Assembly (NCBI GenBank): GCA_039630355.1
Contig: JBCNVF010000074.1
Span: 1 to 42,102 of the forward strand
Length of the DNA stretch: 42,102 bases
DNA from: Brevinematia bacterium
Lineage (GTDB): Bacteria; Spirochaetota; Brevinematia; DTOW01
Reading direction: 5' to 3'
This document shows, one piece after another, positions 8,037 through 17,036 of the stretch. Under the pieces are notes generated by a model. The model was not told the origin of the DNA and did not search any database. It saw nothing but the letters and a program-made list of their open reading frames with translations. A program made the position numbers and the translations under genes. Every line of letters starts with the position of its first letter. Position 1 is the first letter of the stretch.

Positions 8037-9524
8037 TCATATTCTACTATAGAGTTTGGAGAGAGAATAGAGTTTTTCTGCAACTTTTTCCGTTATCTGG
8101 TCTTTCCTAACTCTCCAGCTCCAGTTTCCATAAGCTACACCTGGCTTATTCATCCTAGCTTCACTACCTAGCCCCAGAATATCCTGCATAGGGAAAATTG
8201 AGAACACAGCTGATGATGAGATAGCCAGCCTTATAAGTGCCCAGTTTATCTCTTTTTCGTTAGAAATTCCAACATACTTCATAACATATTTTCTATCTTC
8301 ATCGGAAATAGTTCTGAACCAACCAACAGTAGTGTCATTATCATGAGTTCCCGTGTATACAACACAGTTTCTATCATAGTTATGGGGTAAGTATTCGTTA
8401 TCTTGCCAGTTGTTGAAAGCAAACTGAAGTACTTTCATTCCTGGAAAACAAAACTTTTCCCTCAGTGCCACAACATCCGGCGTAATAACACCTAGATCTT
8501 CTGCAATAATAGGAAGGTTTCTACCTAAAACTTCCTGAACCACCGTAAAAAGCTCATCACCATAAGCTTTCTCCCATTTGCCATTGACTGCCGTTTCAGA
8601 ACCATAAGGCACAGCCCAATATCCGGCAAATCCCCTAAAGTGATCTATCCTAACGTAATCATACATCTTAAGAGACATTTTTACCCTAGCAATCCACCAC
8701 TCATAGTTTGTCTCTCTAAGTTTATCCCAGTCATAGAGTGGATTACCCCAGAGTTGACCAGTTGGACTAAAGTAATCAGGTGGCACCCCAGCAACTTTTA
8801 TTGGTGTAAGGTTCTCATCAAACATGAATATATCAGTATTACTCCAAGTATCTGCACTATCCATAGCAACGAAGATCGGTATATCCCCCACTATCTCAAC
8901 ACCATTCCTATTTGCAAAAGCCTTAAGCTCAAACCAATCATCAAAGAAGATAAACTGTAAAAACTTGTGAAACTCTATCTCCTCTTCAAGTAACCTCTCG
9001 TAGTAATCAACAGCATTGCGCCTTCTAAACTTTATGTCATCTTCCCACTCAAGCCAAGACTTCCACCCAAAGTGTGACTTTAAAGCCATAAAGAGAGAAA
9101 AATCCTCAAGCCACCAAGAGTTAGCTTTGCAGAATCTTGAAAAACTGCCCTTTAAAAAGTCTTCTCTCTTCTTAAAGTTGTCAAATGCTTTTCTAAATAT
9201 CTCATATTTAAACTTAATCACCTTACCGTAGTCAACATACTCTTCACTAAACTGTTCCAATGGAATATCAGCTTTTGAGATAAGCTTTCTCTGGATAAGC
9301 CTATCAATGTCTATAAGTAAGGGATTTCCCGCAAAAGCTGAAAAGCACTGATAAGGAGAATCGCCATACCCCGTAGGACCAAGCGGAAGAATCTGCCAAA
9401 GTCTTTGCCCCGAAATTACCAGAAACTTAACAAATTCATAAGCCTCATTCCCCAAAGAACCAATTCCATATTTCCCCGGAAGTGATGTAATATGTAGCAA
9501 AATCCCAGAGCTTCTTGGAAACAT
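8037..9524 (-). CDS. malQ: 4-alpha-glucanotransferase (amylomaltase, GH77)
   Basis: MalQ moves maltodextrin segments between chains and releases glucose, in the cytoplasm. The 495-residue protein has the bacterial GH77 length. Seen motifs: HITSLPGKYGIGSLG near the N-terminus, LPLGPTGYGDSPYQ, VRIDHFRG with the nucleophile Asp near 294, IIAEDLGV with the acid/base Glu near 342, and GTHDNDT with Asp near 395. I place the start at 9524, not at an upstream in-frame codon at 9569, because GGAGG precedes it by 8 bases and the protein then begins MFPRSSGILL as in the family. It is the last of five tightly spaced minus-strand genes, 16 bases after the lipoprotein. Its substrates could come from the secreted amylase at 39495. 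Confidence 0.95.
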   Translation of the reverse strand: MFPRSSGILLHITSLPGKYGIGSLGNEAYEFVKFLVISGQRLWQILPLGPTGYGDSPYQCFSAFAGNPLLIDIDRLIQRKLISKADIPLEQFSEEYVDYGKVIKFKYEIFRKAFDNFKKREDFLKGSFSRFCKANSWWLEDFSLFMALKSHFGWKSWLEWEDDIKFRRRNAVDYYERLLEEEIEFHKFLQFIFFDDWFELKAFANRNGVEIVGDIPIFVAMDSADTWSNTDIFMFDENLTPIKVAGVPPDYFSPTGQLWGNPLYDWDKLRETNYEWWIARVKMSLKMYDYVRIDHFRGFAGYWAVPYGSETAVNGKWEKAYGDELFTVVQEVLGRNLPIIAEDLGVITPDVVALREKFCFPGMKVLQFAFNNWQDNEYLPHNYDRNCVVYTGTHDNDTTVGWFRTISDEDRKYVMKYVGISNEKEINWALIRLAISSSAVFSIFPMQDILGLGSEARMNKPGVAYGNWSWRVRKDQITEKVAEKLYSLSKLYSRI

Positions 9525-9540
9525 AATTTTACCTCCAGAA

Positions 9541-10101
9541 CTACTTTTTCTCAATAACCGAAACTTCAATATCCTTTTTCACCGGATTATCAAAAAGTAT
9601 GAGAAGGTAAGGATATTTCTTCTCATTACAAGGAGATATGGAATATTCAATAGTAACGTAAGCTTTATCATTCTTTTCAATAGCGGAAGAAGAAAGGAGA
9701 GAGACATCGTATTCTCCGGGTTCAAAAGTCAGAAGCACAGCAGACCTATCTCTGAGAAAGTCATATCCAACGATTTCTTCACCAACCTTTATCATAAGAT
9801 TATCTTCTCTAACTGCTGGTGGAACATACTGCTTAAGCTCAACATAGATATTCCTCAATTCCCTTATATCTTTTATCGTAAACACTTTCTTACTTGGGTA
9901 TCTCAAAGGAACAGGTCTAAAAGTTGAGTAGTATAACTTTTTTACCTCATCAAACGCACTAAGCTTAGCAACCAAAATACCCGAATATGTAGCTAAAGGA
10001 ATGTTAATACCACCACTTGTAGTACCAACATACCTTTCTCTAGGACACCCTAGAACAAAAATCAAGCTTACGACTAAAATTGCTAAAGCAACTCTCCCCA
10101 T
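9541..10101 (-). CDS. Putative lipoprotein of unknown function
   Basis: The 186-residue product starts with a lipoprotein signal: a hydrophobic stretch ending in FVLGC, with the Cys near residue 19 to be lipidated. The rest is a beta-rich domain without motifs I recognise. AGGGG about 9 bases before the ATG acts as ribosome binding site. It lies 18 bases after the coiled-coil membrane gene and 16 bases before malQ, so it belongs to the same transcription unit. The location is either inner or outer membrane, facing the periplasm or outside. No function can be given. Confidence 0.75.
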   Translation of the reverse strand: MGRVALAILVVSLIFVLGCPRERYVGTTSGGINIPLATYSGILVAKLSAFDEVKKLYYSTFRPVPLRYPSKKVFTIKDIRELRNIYVELKQYVPPAVREDNLMIKVGEEIVGYDFLRDRSAVLLTFEPGEYDVSLLSSSAIEKNDKAYVTIEYSISPCNEKKYPYLLILFDNPVKKDIEVSVIEKK

Positions 10102-10119
10102 AGAGCCAACCCCTACTTA

Positions 10120-11559
10120 CTACGTTTTGTAAGATTTTCTTAGTTTGTGCCTAGACTTTTCAACTTCTTTCAAGAATTCCCTATAGACACCTTCCATATC
10201 TTTAATTATTCCAACTCTATATTTCTCATACTGAGATTTGTAACTTCTGAATAAGTTATCCACTTCATCTAAAACAAAAGTTGACACAAATCCCTCCTCA
10301 GAAGTAAGTTCTCTTATTACACTTTCAATCACCTTTGAGTTTGTAAAAATACTCCTCGCTACTTCCTCCGGCACTCCACTATCAATTTCAACCTTACAGT
10401 CATACTCCCCATTGAGAGTATCCATGAAAAGCTTAGAAGAAAAATTTACCACCACATTCTTAATGTTAGCAATATTCTCAAAACTACTAATCCCAATAGT
10501 TCCATCAATCTTTCCCTGACCCAGAAAGCCCCTAAAGTGAAAATTCCCACTTCTGCCCCATACCTTTCCCTCAACCTCCAAAAACACCCTGCCATTTGTA
10601 AGTCTCATACGGTAGATAGGATTCTCTAAGACAAGTATTTTTGGCAAACTTATAAACTCATAACTCACAAGCCTCTTTATAAGGTAATATGGAAAGTTCG
10701 CTAGATATCTGTCAATATACTTCTGAGGATCTCTCTTAAGCATATTCCCTTTTTCGTCCCAACCTATCTTGTAACCTTCTCTAAGAACTGAAAGCTTTTG
10801 GTAAATAGCATCTATCTTTTTTTGGTAAGAGGTTAGATTACTCTTAACCACTGCTACTTCTCTATCAAGAAACTGTACAAAAAGATCCGAAGGGAGTGAA
10901 GTCCTTCCTTTTTGAAGTTCCTCCAAATATTCGGAGTAAATTTCCTGTCTCAAACTATCAACTACACTCTCCATTTTCTTCTTAAAACTATCAGCTTCCT
11001 TAGAAAGCTCAATCTCAAGCATGCTCATTCTAACAGATACTTCTATCCAAGCATTTATAAGCTTCTCTGCATGATGATAGAAAATATCTTTGTTCCTGAT
11101 CTTTCCATCAACTATGATATTGCTAAAACTCTCAATAGAGATCTTATCTATGTAGTAACTAACTAGGTTGGTAACAATATTAAAAATCTCTTCATCACTC
11201 ATCCCTAAACTACCTATAACTCTGGACAAATCCTGAAAGTTCACAGAATTTGAATGAAACGAAAATTCCAAATAATCAGTTATTCCTGAAAGAAAATTCA
11301 ACACTTCATTATATTTTGCAACAAACCTACTCCCAAAAAACTCCGGAGAGTATGATACCTCTTCAAGTATAATATTCCCCATCAGATCCCTGTAACCTTT
11401 GTTTATACCCAAGGGAATACCAAAAACTGCTGAGGTTCTTTTATTCACATAATCTAGCTCTGTTGAACTTATAGGCAACTTTACAAACCAAACGATAAAA
11501 ATACCTATTAACACAACAACAATCAAAACTAGAGAAACTATAAACCATACCTTTTTCAT
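10120..11559 (-). CDS. Membrane-anchored coiled-coil protein of unknown function
   Basis: The product has one N-terminal membrane segment (VWFIVSLVLIVVVLIGIFIVWF), so most of the 479 residues should lie in the periplasm. A central region (about 180-280) rich in Lys, Glu and Leu is predicted coiled coil. Before the C-terminus comes a beta-rich part with repeated Gly-Phe strands. The start at 11559 is chosen because GGGGGAAG lies directly before it and the membrane segment follows at once; the longer frame from 11619 would overlap argH. It sits between argH and the lipoprotein with short gaps (37 and 18 bases). The shape recalls large uncharacterised envelope proteins of outer-membrane bacteria, but I cannot name a family. 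Confidence 0.7.
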   Translation of the reverse strand: MKKVWFIVSLVLIVVVLIGIFIVWFVKLPISSTELDYVNKRTSAVFGIPLGINKGYRDLMGNIILEEVSYSPEFFGSRFVAKYNEVLNFLSGITDYLEFSFHSNSVNFQDLSRVIGSLGMSDEEIFNIVTNLVSYYIDKISIESFSNIIVDGKIRNKDIFYHHAEKLINAWIEVSVRMSMLEIELSKEADSFKKKMESVVDSLRQEIYSEYLEELQKGRTSLPSDLFVQFLDREVAVVKSNLTSYQKKIDAIYQKLSVLREGYKIGWDEKGNMLKRDPQKYIDRYLANFPYYLIKRLVSYEFISLPKILVLENPIYRMRLTNGRVFLEVEGKVWGRSGNFHFRGFLGQGKIDGTIGISSFENIANIKNVVVNFSSKLFMDTLNGEYDCKVEIDSGVPEEVARSIFTNSKVIESVIRELTSEEGFVSTFVLDEVDNLFRSYKSQYEKYRVGIIKDMEGVYREFLKEVEKSRHKLRKSYKT

Positions 11560-11596
11560 ACTTCCCCCCAGATTAAAGAACCTACTATTAAACAAT

Positions 11597-12916
11597 TTAT
11601 TTCTTACTTCTTTTATCAATGCATATCCTAAAAAGTTCTCTCACATCCATTGAAAGAAATTCAATTACCTTAAGTGATATGCTATCACTGAATTTCTCTC
11701 TTAACAAAGGCAGACTACTCTCATCAGTATACAAGTCAACTATTTCACTTACCTTCCTATACGCTTCCCTAAACGGAAGATTGAAGTTCTTGACTATTTC
11801 AAAGGCTATGTCTGCGGAAAAGATCTTTTTGCTTGCTTTAGCATATACCGCCTCCTCATCAAAATTTATGTAATCAAGCATCTTCTCAAAAACTCCTAAG
11901 ATCTTCAGAGCTTCTTTAATACTTTCAATTGTAGTTTCCTTAGTTTCCTGCAAATCTTTGTTATATCCACTCATTACAGAAAATGTTATACTCATAGTTG
12001 AAACCAAGTAGCCAAGAATTTTCTTGAACTTTGCTCTTATAAGTTCAAATGCATCTGGATTTCTCTTATGTGGCATTATACTACTACCTGTTGTTATCTC
12101 CTCACCGAGCTTTACAAATCCAAACTCATCCGAAGAGAAAATGACAATATCGCTTGAAAACCTCGCTAAGTCACCAATCAGTAAGGCTATTGCAAATATC
12201 AAAATTGATTCATACTTACCTCTAGTGTTTTGGCAATAAAGAGGGTTTTCTATAAGTTTTCCAAATCCCAAAAGTTTGGTTGTATATTCTCTATCCAAAT
12301 TTAGAGGAACACCATATCCCGCAGAACTACCCAGAGGATTCCTATCAATGAAATCCAGAGTTATCCTAAACAGTGCCCTATCATCTTCAAGAGCTTCAAT
12401 TAGAGATCCAAGCCATACATCAACCGTAGTTGGCATTGCCTGCCTAAGGTGTGTATATCCAATAAAAGGCATTCCTTTGAACTTTTTTGACATCTCCACA
12501 AGCTTCTTTAAAACTCTGTCAATTCCTTCAATGAGTTCTGATACTTTCTCCTTTTCATACAACCTAAGTGCAGTTATAACCTGATCGTTCCTACTTCTAC
12601 CAGTATGAATTTTTTTACCAAGCTCACCAAGAGCAGAAACTAATCGATTCTCAATATAAGTGTGAATGTCTTCATCACTTATGGAAAGTGCTGGAGGTTG
12701 TTTTTTGAACTTTTCATAAAGATGTTCCAACTCCAACACAATCTTCCTAACCTCTTCATCGCTTAATATTCCTATTTTGTTCAACATCTTAACATGAGCT
12801 ATGCTACCTTTAATATCATGTAAAGCTATTTCTCTGTCATAGATATAATCCTTCCCAACCTCAAACTCCTCTACACTGTCTAAAACTTTTTTTTCTTTTC
12901 TCTCCCAAAGTTTCAT
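11597..12916 (-). CDS. argH: Argininosuccinate lyase
   Basis: ArgH splits argininosuccinate into arginine and fumarate, the last step of arginine synthesis. The 439-residue protein belongs to the fumarase/aspartase superfamily. Motifs are HTGRSRNDQV (about 104-113), GYTHLRQAMPT with the catalytic His near 156, and the superfamily signature GSSIMPHKRNPD (about 277-288) on the flexible serine loop. The ATG at 12916 gives MKLWER, matching the family's MKLW start; an ATG at 12934 would add six residues. Neither has a strong ribosome binding site. It begins 22 bases after the O-antigen ligase-like gene and is probably translated from the same mRNA. No argG is nearby. Confidence 0.95.
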   Translation of the reverse strand: MKLWERKEKKVLDSVEEFEVGKDYIYDREIALHDIKGSIAHVKMLNKIGILSDEEVRKIVLELEHLYEKFKKQPPALSISDEDIHTYIENRLVSALGELGKKIHTGRSRNDQVITALRLYEKEKVSELIEGIDRVLKKLVEMSKKFKGMPFIGYTHLRQAMPTTVDVWLGSLIEALEDDRALFRITLDFIDRNPLGSSAGYGVPLNLDREYTTKLLGFGKLIENPLYCQNTRGKYESILIFAIALLIGDLARFSSDIVIFSSDEFGFVKLGEEITTGSSIMPHKRNPDAFELIRAKFKKILGYLVSTMSITFSVMSGYNKDLQETKETTIESIKEALKILGVFEKMLDYINFDEEAVYAKASKKIFSADIAFEIVKNFNLPFREAYRKVSEIVDLYTDESSLPLLREKFSDSISLKVIEFLSMDVRELFRICIDKRSKK

Positions 12917-12938
12917 AAAACATCTCTTAGCCATTCTA

Positions 12939-14300
12939 TCAACTATCTACATTAACAGAATTTTGCGAAATTTGAAAACGATACACTTCTAGGAAAAAAC
13001 CCGTAACAGCAACATGATTCCATAGGTAGAACCTTAAAATATTCTGGTTGAAAGCTAGTAGAGCCATTTCAATAATTAGTCCGGAAATCAAAGCAAAAAG
13101 CACAACATATTCCCGCAACATATCCCTCCTAATTAGAGAGATAGACACCCTAACACAGTCATATACTAGAAAAAGCCCAAACAAAGCCATTATTAGAAAA
13201 CCAAATATACCAAGTCCTGCCAATAATTCTGCATATACACACATCCCCTCAAATGGCTTAACATCTTGGTTATTTCTTGGAGAAACTCCTGCCCTTACTG
13301 CCTTATGTGGTGCTACACCTCCTAAACTTGTACCTACTATTGGATTCTCAATAGCTACTTTCATGGTCTTCTTAAATTCTTCTAACCTTGGACCAAATGA
13401 GGTCTCTTCTCTACTTTCGGATATTTCACTAATCTTCTTCTCTAACGTTATTCGGTCATCAATCTGTGATCCCTGATATAGATAATAAGGCAAAGTGCCA
13501 ATAAGAAAACCGGTAATACCAAAAATGACCACAAAAGAAACAACTACCATTACCATATTTCTCCCGATTTGCAAAACAAACGACTTTATTCCCCCTTTAA
13601 AGGGGATTAATGCAAAGAAAAGCACTATAAAAAGTAATACCAAAACTAACACAATTAAGACTAATTTAGAAGTTGAAAAGAAGAGAGCAGATGCGATAAT
13701 ACCCACTGAAAGATAGTAAGGTAGATTTCTTTTCAGATCTTTAGGATCCAAAAACAAGCTATAAAGCAAAATTAGAATAACTACTGGCGAGAGATAGGTA
13801 ACAAAGTAAGAAGGTTCATAGGTAAAACCATTCATCCTACCAGGCTGAGCCATAAATATATTAATGCCAAAAAGGTAAAATCCAACTTGCTGTACTATAC
13901 CAAAAAGAGCATGAATTACAAACGAAAGAATGTAAAGTTTTAGAACAATATTCACATCTAGGCTTCTACTCAAGTTGAGAAAAACAAACACTAACAGAAC
14001 AAACAACCAAAACCACAGGGCATACATTACTCCCCTTAGTATTAGTATAGAATTAAAGACAAACACAGTATTAATCAGCACAGCTCCTACCAAAAACACT
14101 AACCACAGAGGGAAAACCAGCACAGTTTTCCCAAAGTTCCTAAGAATTACATACCCACCTACCAATATAAACGAAAGTAAAAACAACCCAACCATCCTAA
14201 AATTAAACCCAAGAATATTCAAATTCAAAGCTATATCAAAAGGAGCAAAAGTAAAAAGACCAAGCATAAGAAAATATAGAACATACTCTACAGCCTTCAC
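12939..14300 (-). CDS. O-antigen ligase-like polytopic membrane protein
   Basis: The 453-residue protein has about ten hydrophobic segments and a large extracytoplasmic loop (about 280-365). The pattern matches the Wzy/WaaL O-antigen ligase family: GFTYEPSYFVTYLSP around 156-170, a loop with NPIVGTSLGG, then a final region with YAELLAGLGIFGFL. Such proteins link or polymerise surface polysaccharide at the periplasmic face of the inner membrane. The start is GTG at 14300, supported by AGGAGGAG 5-10 bases upstream. It leads the five-gene minus-strand run ending with malQ. No glycosyltransferases lie nearby, so the polysaccharide made is unknown. The specific activity (ligase or polymerase) cannot be read from sequence. 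Confidence 0.8.
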   Translation of the reverse strand: MKAVEYVLYFLMLGLFTFAPFDIALNLNILGFNFRMVGLFLLSFILVGGYVILRNFGKTVLVFPLWLVFLVGAVLINTVFVFNSILILRGVMYALWFWLFVLLVFVFLNLSRSLDVNIVLKLYILSFVIHALFGIVQQVGFYLFGINIFMAQPGRMNGFTYEPSYFVTYLSPVVILILLYSLFLDPKDLKRNLPYYLSVGIIASALFFSTSKLVLIVLVLVLLFIVLFFALIPFKGGIKSFVLQIGRNMVMVVVSFVVIFGITGFLIGTLPYYLYQGSQIDDRITLEKKISEISESREETSFGPRLEEFKKTMKVAIENPIVGTSLGGVAPHKAVRAGVSPRNNQDVKPFEGMCVYAELLAGLGIFGFLIMALFGLFLVYDCVRVSISLIRRDMLREYVVLFALISGLIIEMALLAFNQNILRFYLWNHVAVTGFFLEVYRFQISQNSVNVDS

Positions 14301-14350
14301 ACTCTCCTCCTAATTATTAAATATTATAAACCTTACACTATCTTTTTCAA

Positions 14351-14615
14351 AACTATGCGAAAGTATTCTTGGATGTTCTCAATAGTCTAATCTTATCGTC
14401 CTCTTCCCTCCAAATTTCTTAGGAACCTATCTCTCACCTTCCTCAATAGCAAGGCTATGACTACGTATAGCATCAATCACTGCATTAGAATCTTATCTCT
14501 TTTCTTATCTTTTCTTACTTAGCTTCTCAATCTTCGCAAATTGTCAGACCCCAGTCTCTCTAAATATACCCAGCAAACTACTTCGCAATCTCCAACTTTC
14601 CATTAAGGCATTCAT
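14351..14615 (-). pseudogene. Possible decayed reading frame, unidentified
   Basis: On the minus strand an ATG at 14615 has an excellent ribosome binding site (AAGGAGG, 14624-14630, 8 bases away). It starts a 23-codon frame (MNALMESWRLRSSLLGIFRE...). After its TGA the same frame continues with protein-like sequence (DSNAVIDAIRSHSLAIEEGE, then VPKKFGGKRTIRLDY), interrupted by four more stop codons. This looks like a gene decayed by point mutation, perhaps of mobile origin, but I do not recognise the family. The rest of the gap 14301-14792 shows nothing else. Confidence 0.3.
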
Positions 14616-14792
14616 GTTTTCATCCTCCTTACCTCATCATTACTCTCTCCACAGCATATTAGAAAAAGAATAGAAAGAAAACCAAAACACGGAAGGCACT
14701 GGGGATCTAAACATCTGAGGTCATAATCTTAGGTCAAATTATTAATCATCTTCCAAAAATTTCGGACTTTACAGGAACTACTCTCATTTTGT

Positions 14793-14822
14793 TTGAAAAA
14801 TCTGATAGCATAAGCTTATAAT
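14793..14822 (+). promoter_or_regulatory. Candidate sigma70 promoter of tRNA-Asn
   Basis: TTGAAA (14793-14798), an 18-base spacer and a perfect TATAAT (14817-14822) lie 34 bases before the tRNA gene. Transcription would start near 14829 and give a short 5' leader for RNase P to remove. Confidence 0.65.
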
Positions 14823-14856
14823 ATCTTCAGCTTTAGCAAGAATAGGTTGAAAACAT

Positions 14857-14929
<73 letters not shown>

Positions 14930-14944
14930 CATTACTCTGAACAG

Positions 14945-14968
14945 TCTTTCAAACCTATACATGAAAGA
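14945..14968 (+). terminator. Possible weak terminator after tRNA-Asn
   Basis: An inverted repeat TCTTTCA (14945-14951) and TGAAAGA (14962-14968) with a 10-base loop lies 15 bases after the tRNA. There is no T run after it, so an RNA end or processing site is only a possibility. Confidence 0.25.
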
Positions 14969-15228
14969 ATAAAAGAGCAAGATAGTAGCTTACCGTCAGT
15001 AGTCACCCTCGCAGTTTCACTGCCCAGGCTTTGTGCTAGCAGGTTCGTTTTCTCTCCATATAAACTTATAACCTTCCTCTAACTAAAGAAAAACTATGTA
15101 ATCAAAATCGTCATACTTTAAAACATCAGTGAGGGTGTTCAAAAGATTGTTGGAAAGGTCTATAGAACTGACAGGAAGAGGAATGAGTTTGTGAAAGTAT
15201 ATTAAAATAATGTCTCTGGAGGAGAGAG

Positions 15229-15475
15229 ATGAATTTTCCCTCAAAAGTGTCAAAGAGATATACAGAGAGACAAAAAGAACGATTGCAAAGATTACTACAA
15301 GGGCAGAGGCAGAAGAAAGAAACATAGTGACGCTTTGATTGCCTTGATAGGACTTCTTATGACAGTGGGTAGGCTTTCATACAGGAAAGCGAGGAAGGTT
15401 GTGAAAAGGTGCATCTTGGGATAGATATTCACATTTCAAACATACACTACCGCTTGAAGAATTTTGATTAGTTGA
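15229..15475 (+). pseudogene. Frameshifted gene remnant, possibly transposase
   Basis: A strong ribosome binding site (GGAGGAGAG, from 15218) precedes an ATG at 15229 that opens a 32-codon, very basic frame (MNFPSKVSKRYTERQKERLQ...). It stops at a TAG near 15325. The +1 frame over the same stretch carries on with KGRGRRKKHSDALIALIGLL and MTVGRLSYRKARKVVKRCIL up to a TAG at 15420, and a third frame continues with GIDIHISNIHYRLKNFD. The basic N-terminus followed by a hydrophobic/basic helix pair resembles the start of some transposases. The match is by look only. An 80-codon frame on the opposite strand (15083-15325) is its antisense shadow. Confidence 0.4.
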
Positions 15476-15570
15476 GGGAGAAGATACTTGAGGTGAATAT
15501 GTGCTTTATTTTTGAACACTCTCAAAAAGAAGTGTAAGTTGACAAGTAACTCATTGATAATTAGTCTACC

Positions 15571-16830
15571 ATGGATGAAAGATATTCTAGACTTAGAGGT
15601 TTCCTAGATCTTTATGGCGATGATGTTTTTCTCTTTAACCTCATAGAGGATACTTTTATCAAATATACGAAAGCTTATGGTTTTGAAGAAATAAAACTTC
15701 CAATTCTTGAGAGGACTGAGCTCTTTGTTCGGAGTATAGGGGAAGGAAGCGACATCGTAGCTAAGGAAATGTTTTCATTTGAAGACAAGGGTGGCAGGAA
15801 AGTGACTATGAGACCAGAAGGCACTGCAGGAGTGGTCAGAGCTATTTTGGAAAACAACCTTTTCAGTAATCCGAAATACCACAAAGTATACTACATTGGT
15901 CCTATGTTCAGAGCAGAAAGACCACAGGCTGGAAGATTAAGACAATTCCACCAAATCGGTGTTGAGTGGTTTGGAAGTGACAGTGTCATAGTTGACTTTG
16001 AAACAATTTCTTTACTTTGGAACATATTACTAGACCTTAAAATCTCCCCAAAAGTGGACCTAGTGATAAACAGTGTTGGCTGTGATGAGTGTGTGCATAA
16101 GTATAAAGATGACCTTAAGGTTTTCTTTGACAAAAATTACGAAAACTTTTGTAAAGATTGTAAGACAAGAAGAGAAAAAAATGTGCTTAGAATATTTGAT
16201 TGCAAAAACCACAGTTGTCAAAATATTCTAAAGGAAGCTCCCAAGATCACAGATAAGCTTTGCAAGAACTGTGTTACTCACCTAGAGAGTTTGGAAAACT
16301 GGCTTTCTAAAGCTAGTATTCCCTTTTTAGTTGATCCACACCTTGTGAGAGGATTAGATTACTACACGAGAAACGTCTTTGAAGTAAGATATAGAGGCAT
16401 AGGAGCACAGAATGCAATTGCAGGTGGAGGAAGATACAACAACCTAGTCTCCGAGTTCGGCGGTCCAAATATCCCTGCATTTGGGTTCGCTATGGGAGTC
16501 GAAAGAACAATCTTAGCACTTAAAGAAAACATCACAGTCCCAGAAGAGCTATCCGTTGCAGTATGTAGTATCTCTCCCAACGAAGCTGAATTCTCACTCA
16601 AGGTTGCCAGTCTAATAAGATCCAAGGGATTAAAAACTCATGTTCTCTCTTACCTTGATGGTATCGGAAAACAAATGAAAACTGCAAGTAAGATTGGTGT
16701 TAAGTTTGCAATAATCGTAGGTGAGGATGAAGTAAAAGAAGAAAAAGTAACACTAAAGAATATGGCTACAGGCGAGCAAAAAAAATTACCTCTCACCTCA
16801 CTTGCTGAAACAATTCTAACAAATCCTTAA
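15571..16830 (+). CDS. hisS: Histidyl-tRNA synthetase
   Basis: HisS charges tRNA-His with histidine. The 419 residues have the class II catalytic core and a C-terminal anticodon-binding domain (about 325-410). Motifs are RPEGTAGVVR (81-90), FRAERPQAGRLRQFHQ (113-128), the histidine-specific RGLDYYTRNVFE (260-271), AGGGRYN (284-290) and FGFAMGVERT for motif 3. The insertion domain contains four Cys pairs (171/174, 194/197, 211/216, 231/234), as in several bacterial HisRS proteins, which may bind zinc. The ATG has no ribosome binding site; GATAAT (15556-15561) ends 9 bases before it, hinting at a leaderless or very short leader mRNA. The start is supported by the family N-terminus. Confidence 0.96.
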   Translation: MDERYSRLRGFLDLYGDDVFLFNLIEDTFIKYTKAYGFEEIKLPILERTELFVRSIGEGSDIVAKEMFSFEDKGGRKVTMRPEGTAGVVRAILENNLFSNPKYHKVYYIGPMFRAERPQAGRLRQFHQIGVEWFGSDSVIVDFETISLLWNILLDLKISPKVDLVINSVGCDECVHKYKDDLKVFFDKNYENFCKDCKTRREKNVLRIFDCKNHSCQNILKEAPKITDKLCKNCVTHLESLENWLSKASIPFLVDPHLVRGLDYYTRNVFEVRYRGIGAQNAIAGGGRYNNLVSEFGGPNIPAFGFAMGVERTILALKENITVPEELSVAVCSISPNEAEFSLKVASLIRSKGLKTHVLSYLDGIGKQMKTASKIGVKFAIIVGEDEVKEEKVTLKNMATGEQKKLPLTSLAETILTNP

Positions 16831-16831
16831 A

Positions 16832-17015
16832 GTCAATAAAATCCAAAATTTACAACTAAGAATCTTTTCTTTATTTTTCTCGCAGTCCCTGTCGGGACTG
16901 AGTAAACACTTTCCCAACAAGCACTTAAGAGGCTTGGTATGAAGTGAAATCTCGTAATTAAACGAGTGCTTAAGAGCAGTGTTACCGACCGAAATTAGAA
17001 TCTACTGCCTTAAAG
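16832..17015 (-). repeat. Dispersed intergenic element, copy 4
   Basis: This copy is in reverse orientation and fills the gap between hisS and the recombinase gene, beginning directly after the hisS stop. The hairpin at 16883-16900 is a perfect CAGTCCCTGTCGGGACTG (reverse strand of the consensus). Next to it are blocks matching AAGTGCTT, AAGAGGCTTGGTATGAAGTG and AAATC of the other copies. Its outer end (TTATTGACTTT on the minus strand) resembles the right end of copy 6. It may also act as the hisS transcript end. Confidence 0.8.
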
Positions 17016-17036
17016 CAACTTTAGTTGTAAACTTAC

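Noticed and set aside
9525-9569. Upstream start for malQ adding 15 residues
   Set aside because: It would overlap the lipoprotein gene, while GGAGG sits 8 bases before the ATG at 9524 and the family N-terminus begins there.
12276-12584. 102-codon plus-strand frame inside argH
   Set aside because: Antisense shadow of a well-supported gene, with no ribosome binding site or domain.
14301-14792. Riboswitch or long regulatory leader
   Set aside because: No recognisable riboswitch core; the stretch is better explained by a decayed reading frame and featureless AT-rich DNA.
15083-15325. 80-codon minus-strand frame with a hydrophobic N-terminus
   Set aside because: No ribosome binding site, and it is the antisense of a Lys/Arg-rich plus-strand frame that has one; antisense of AAA/AGA codons gives Phe/Ser/Leu-rich peptides.
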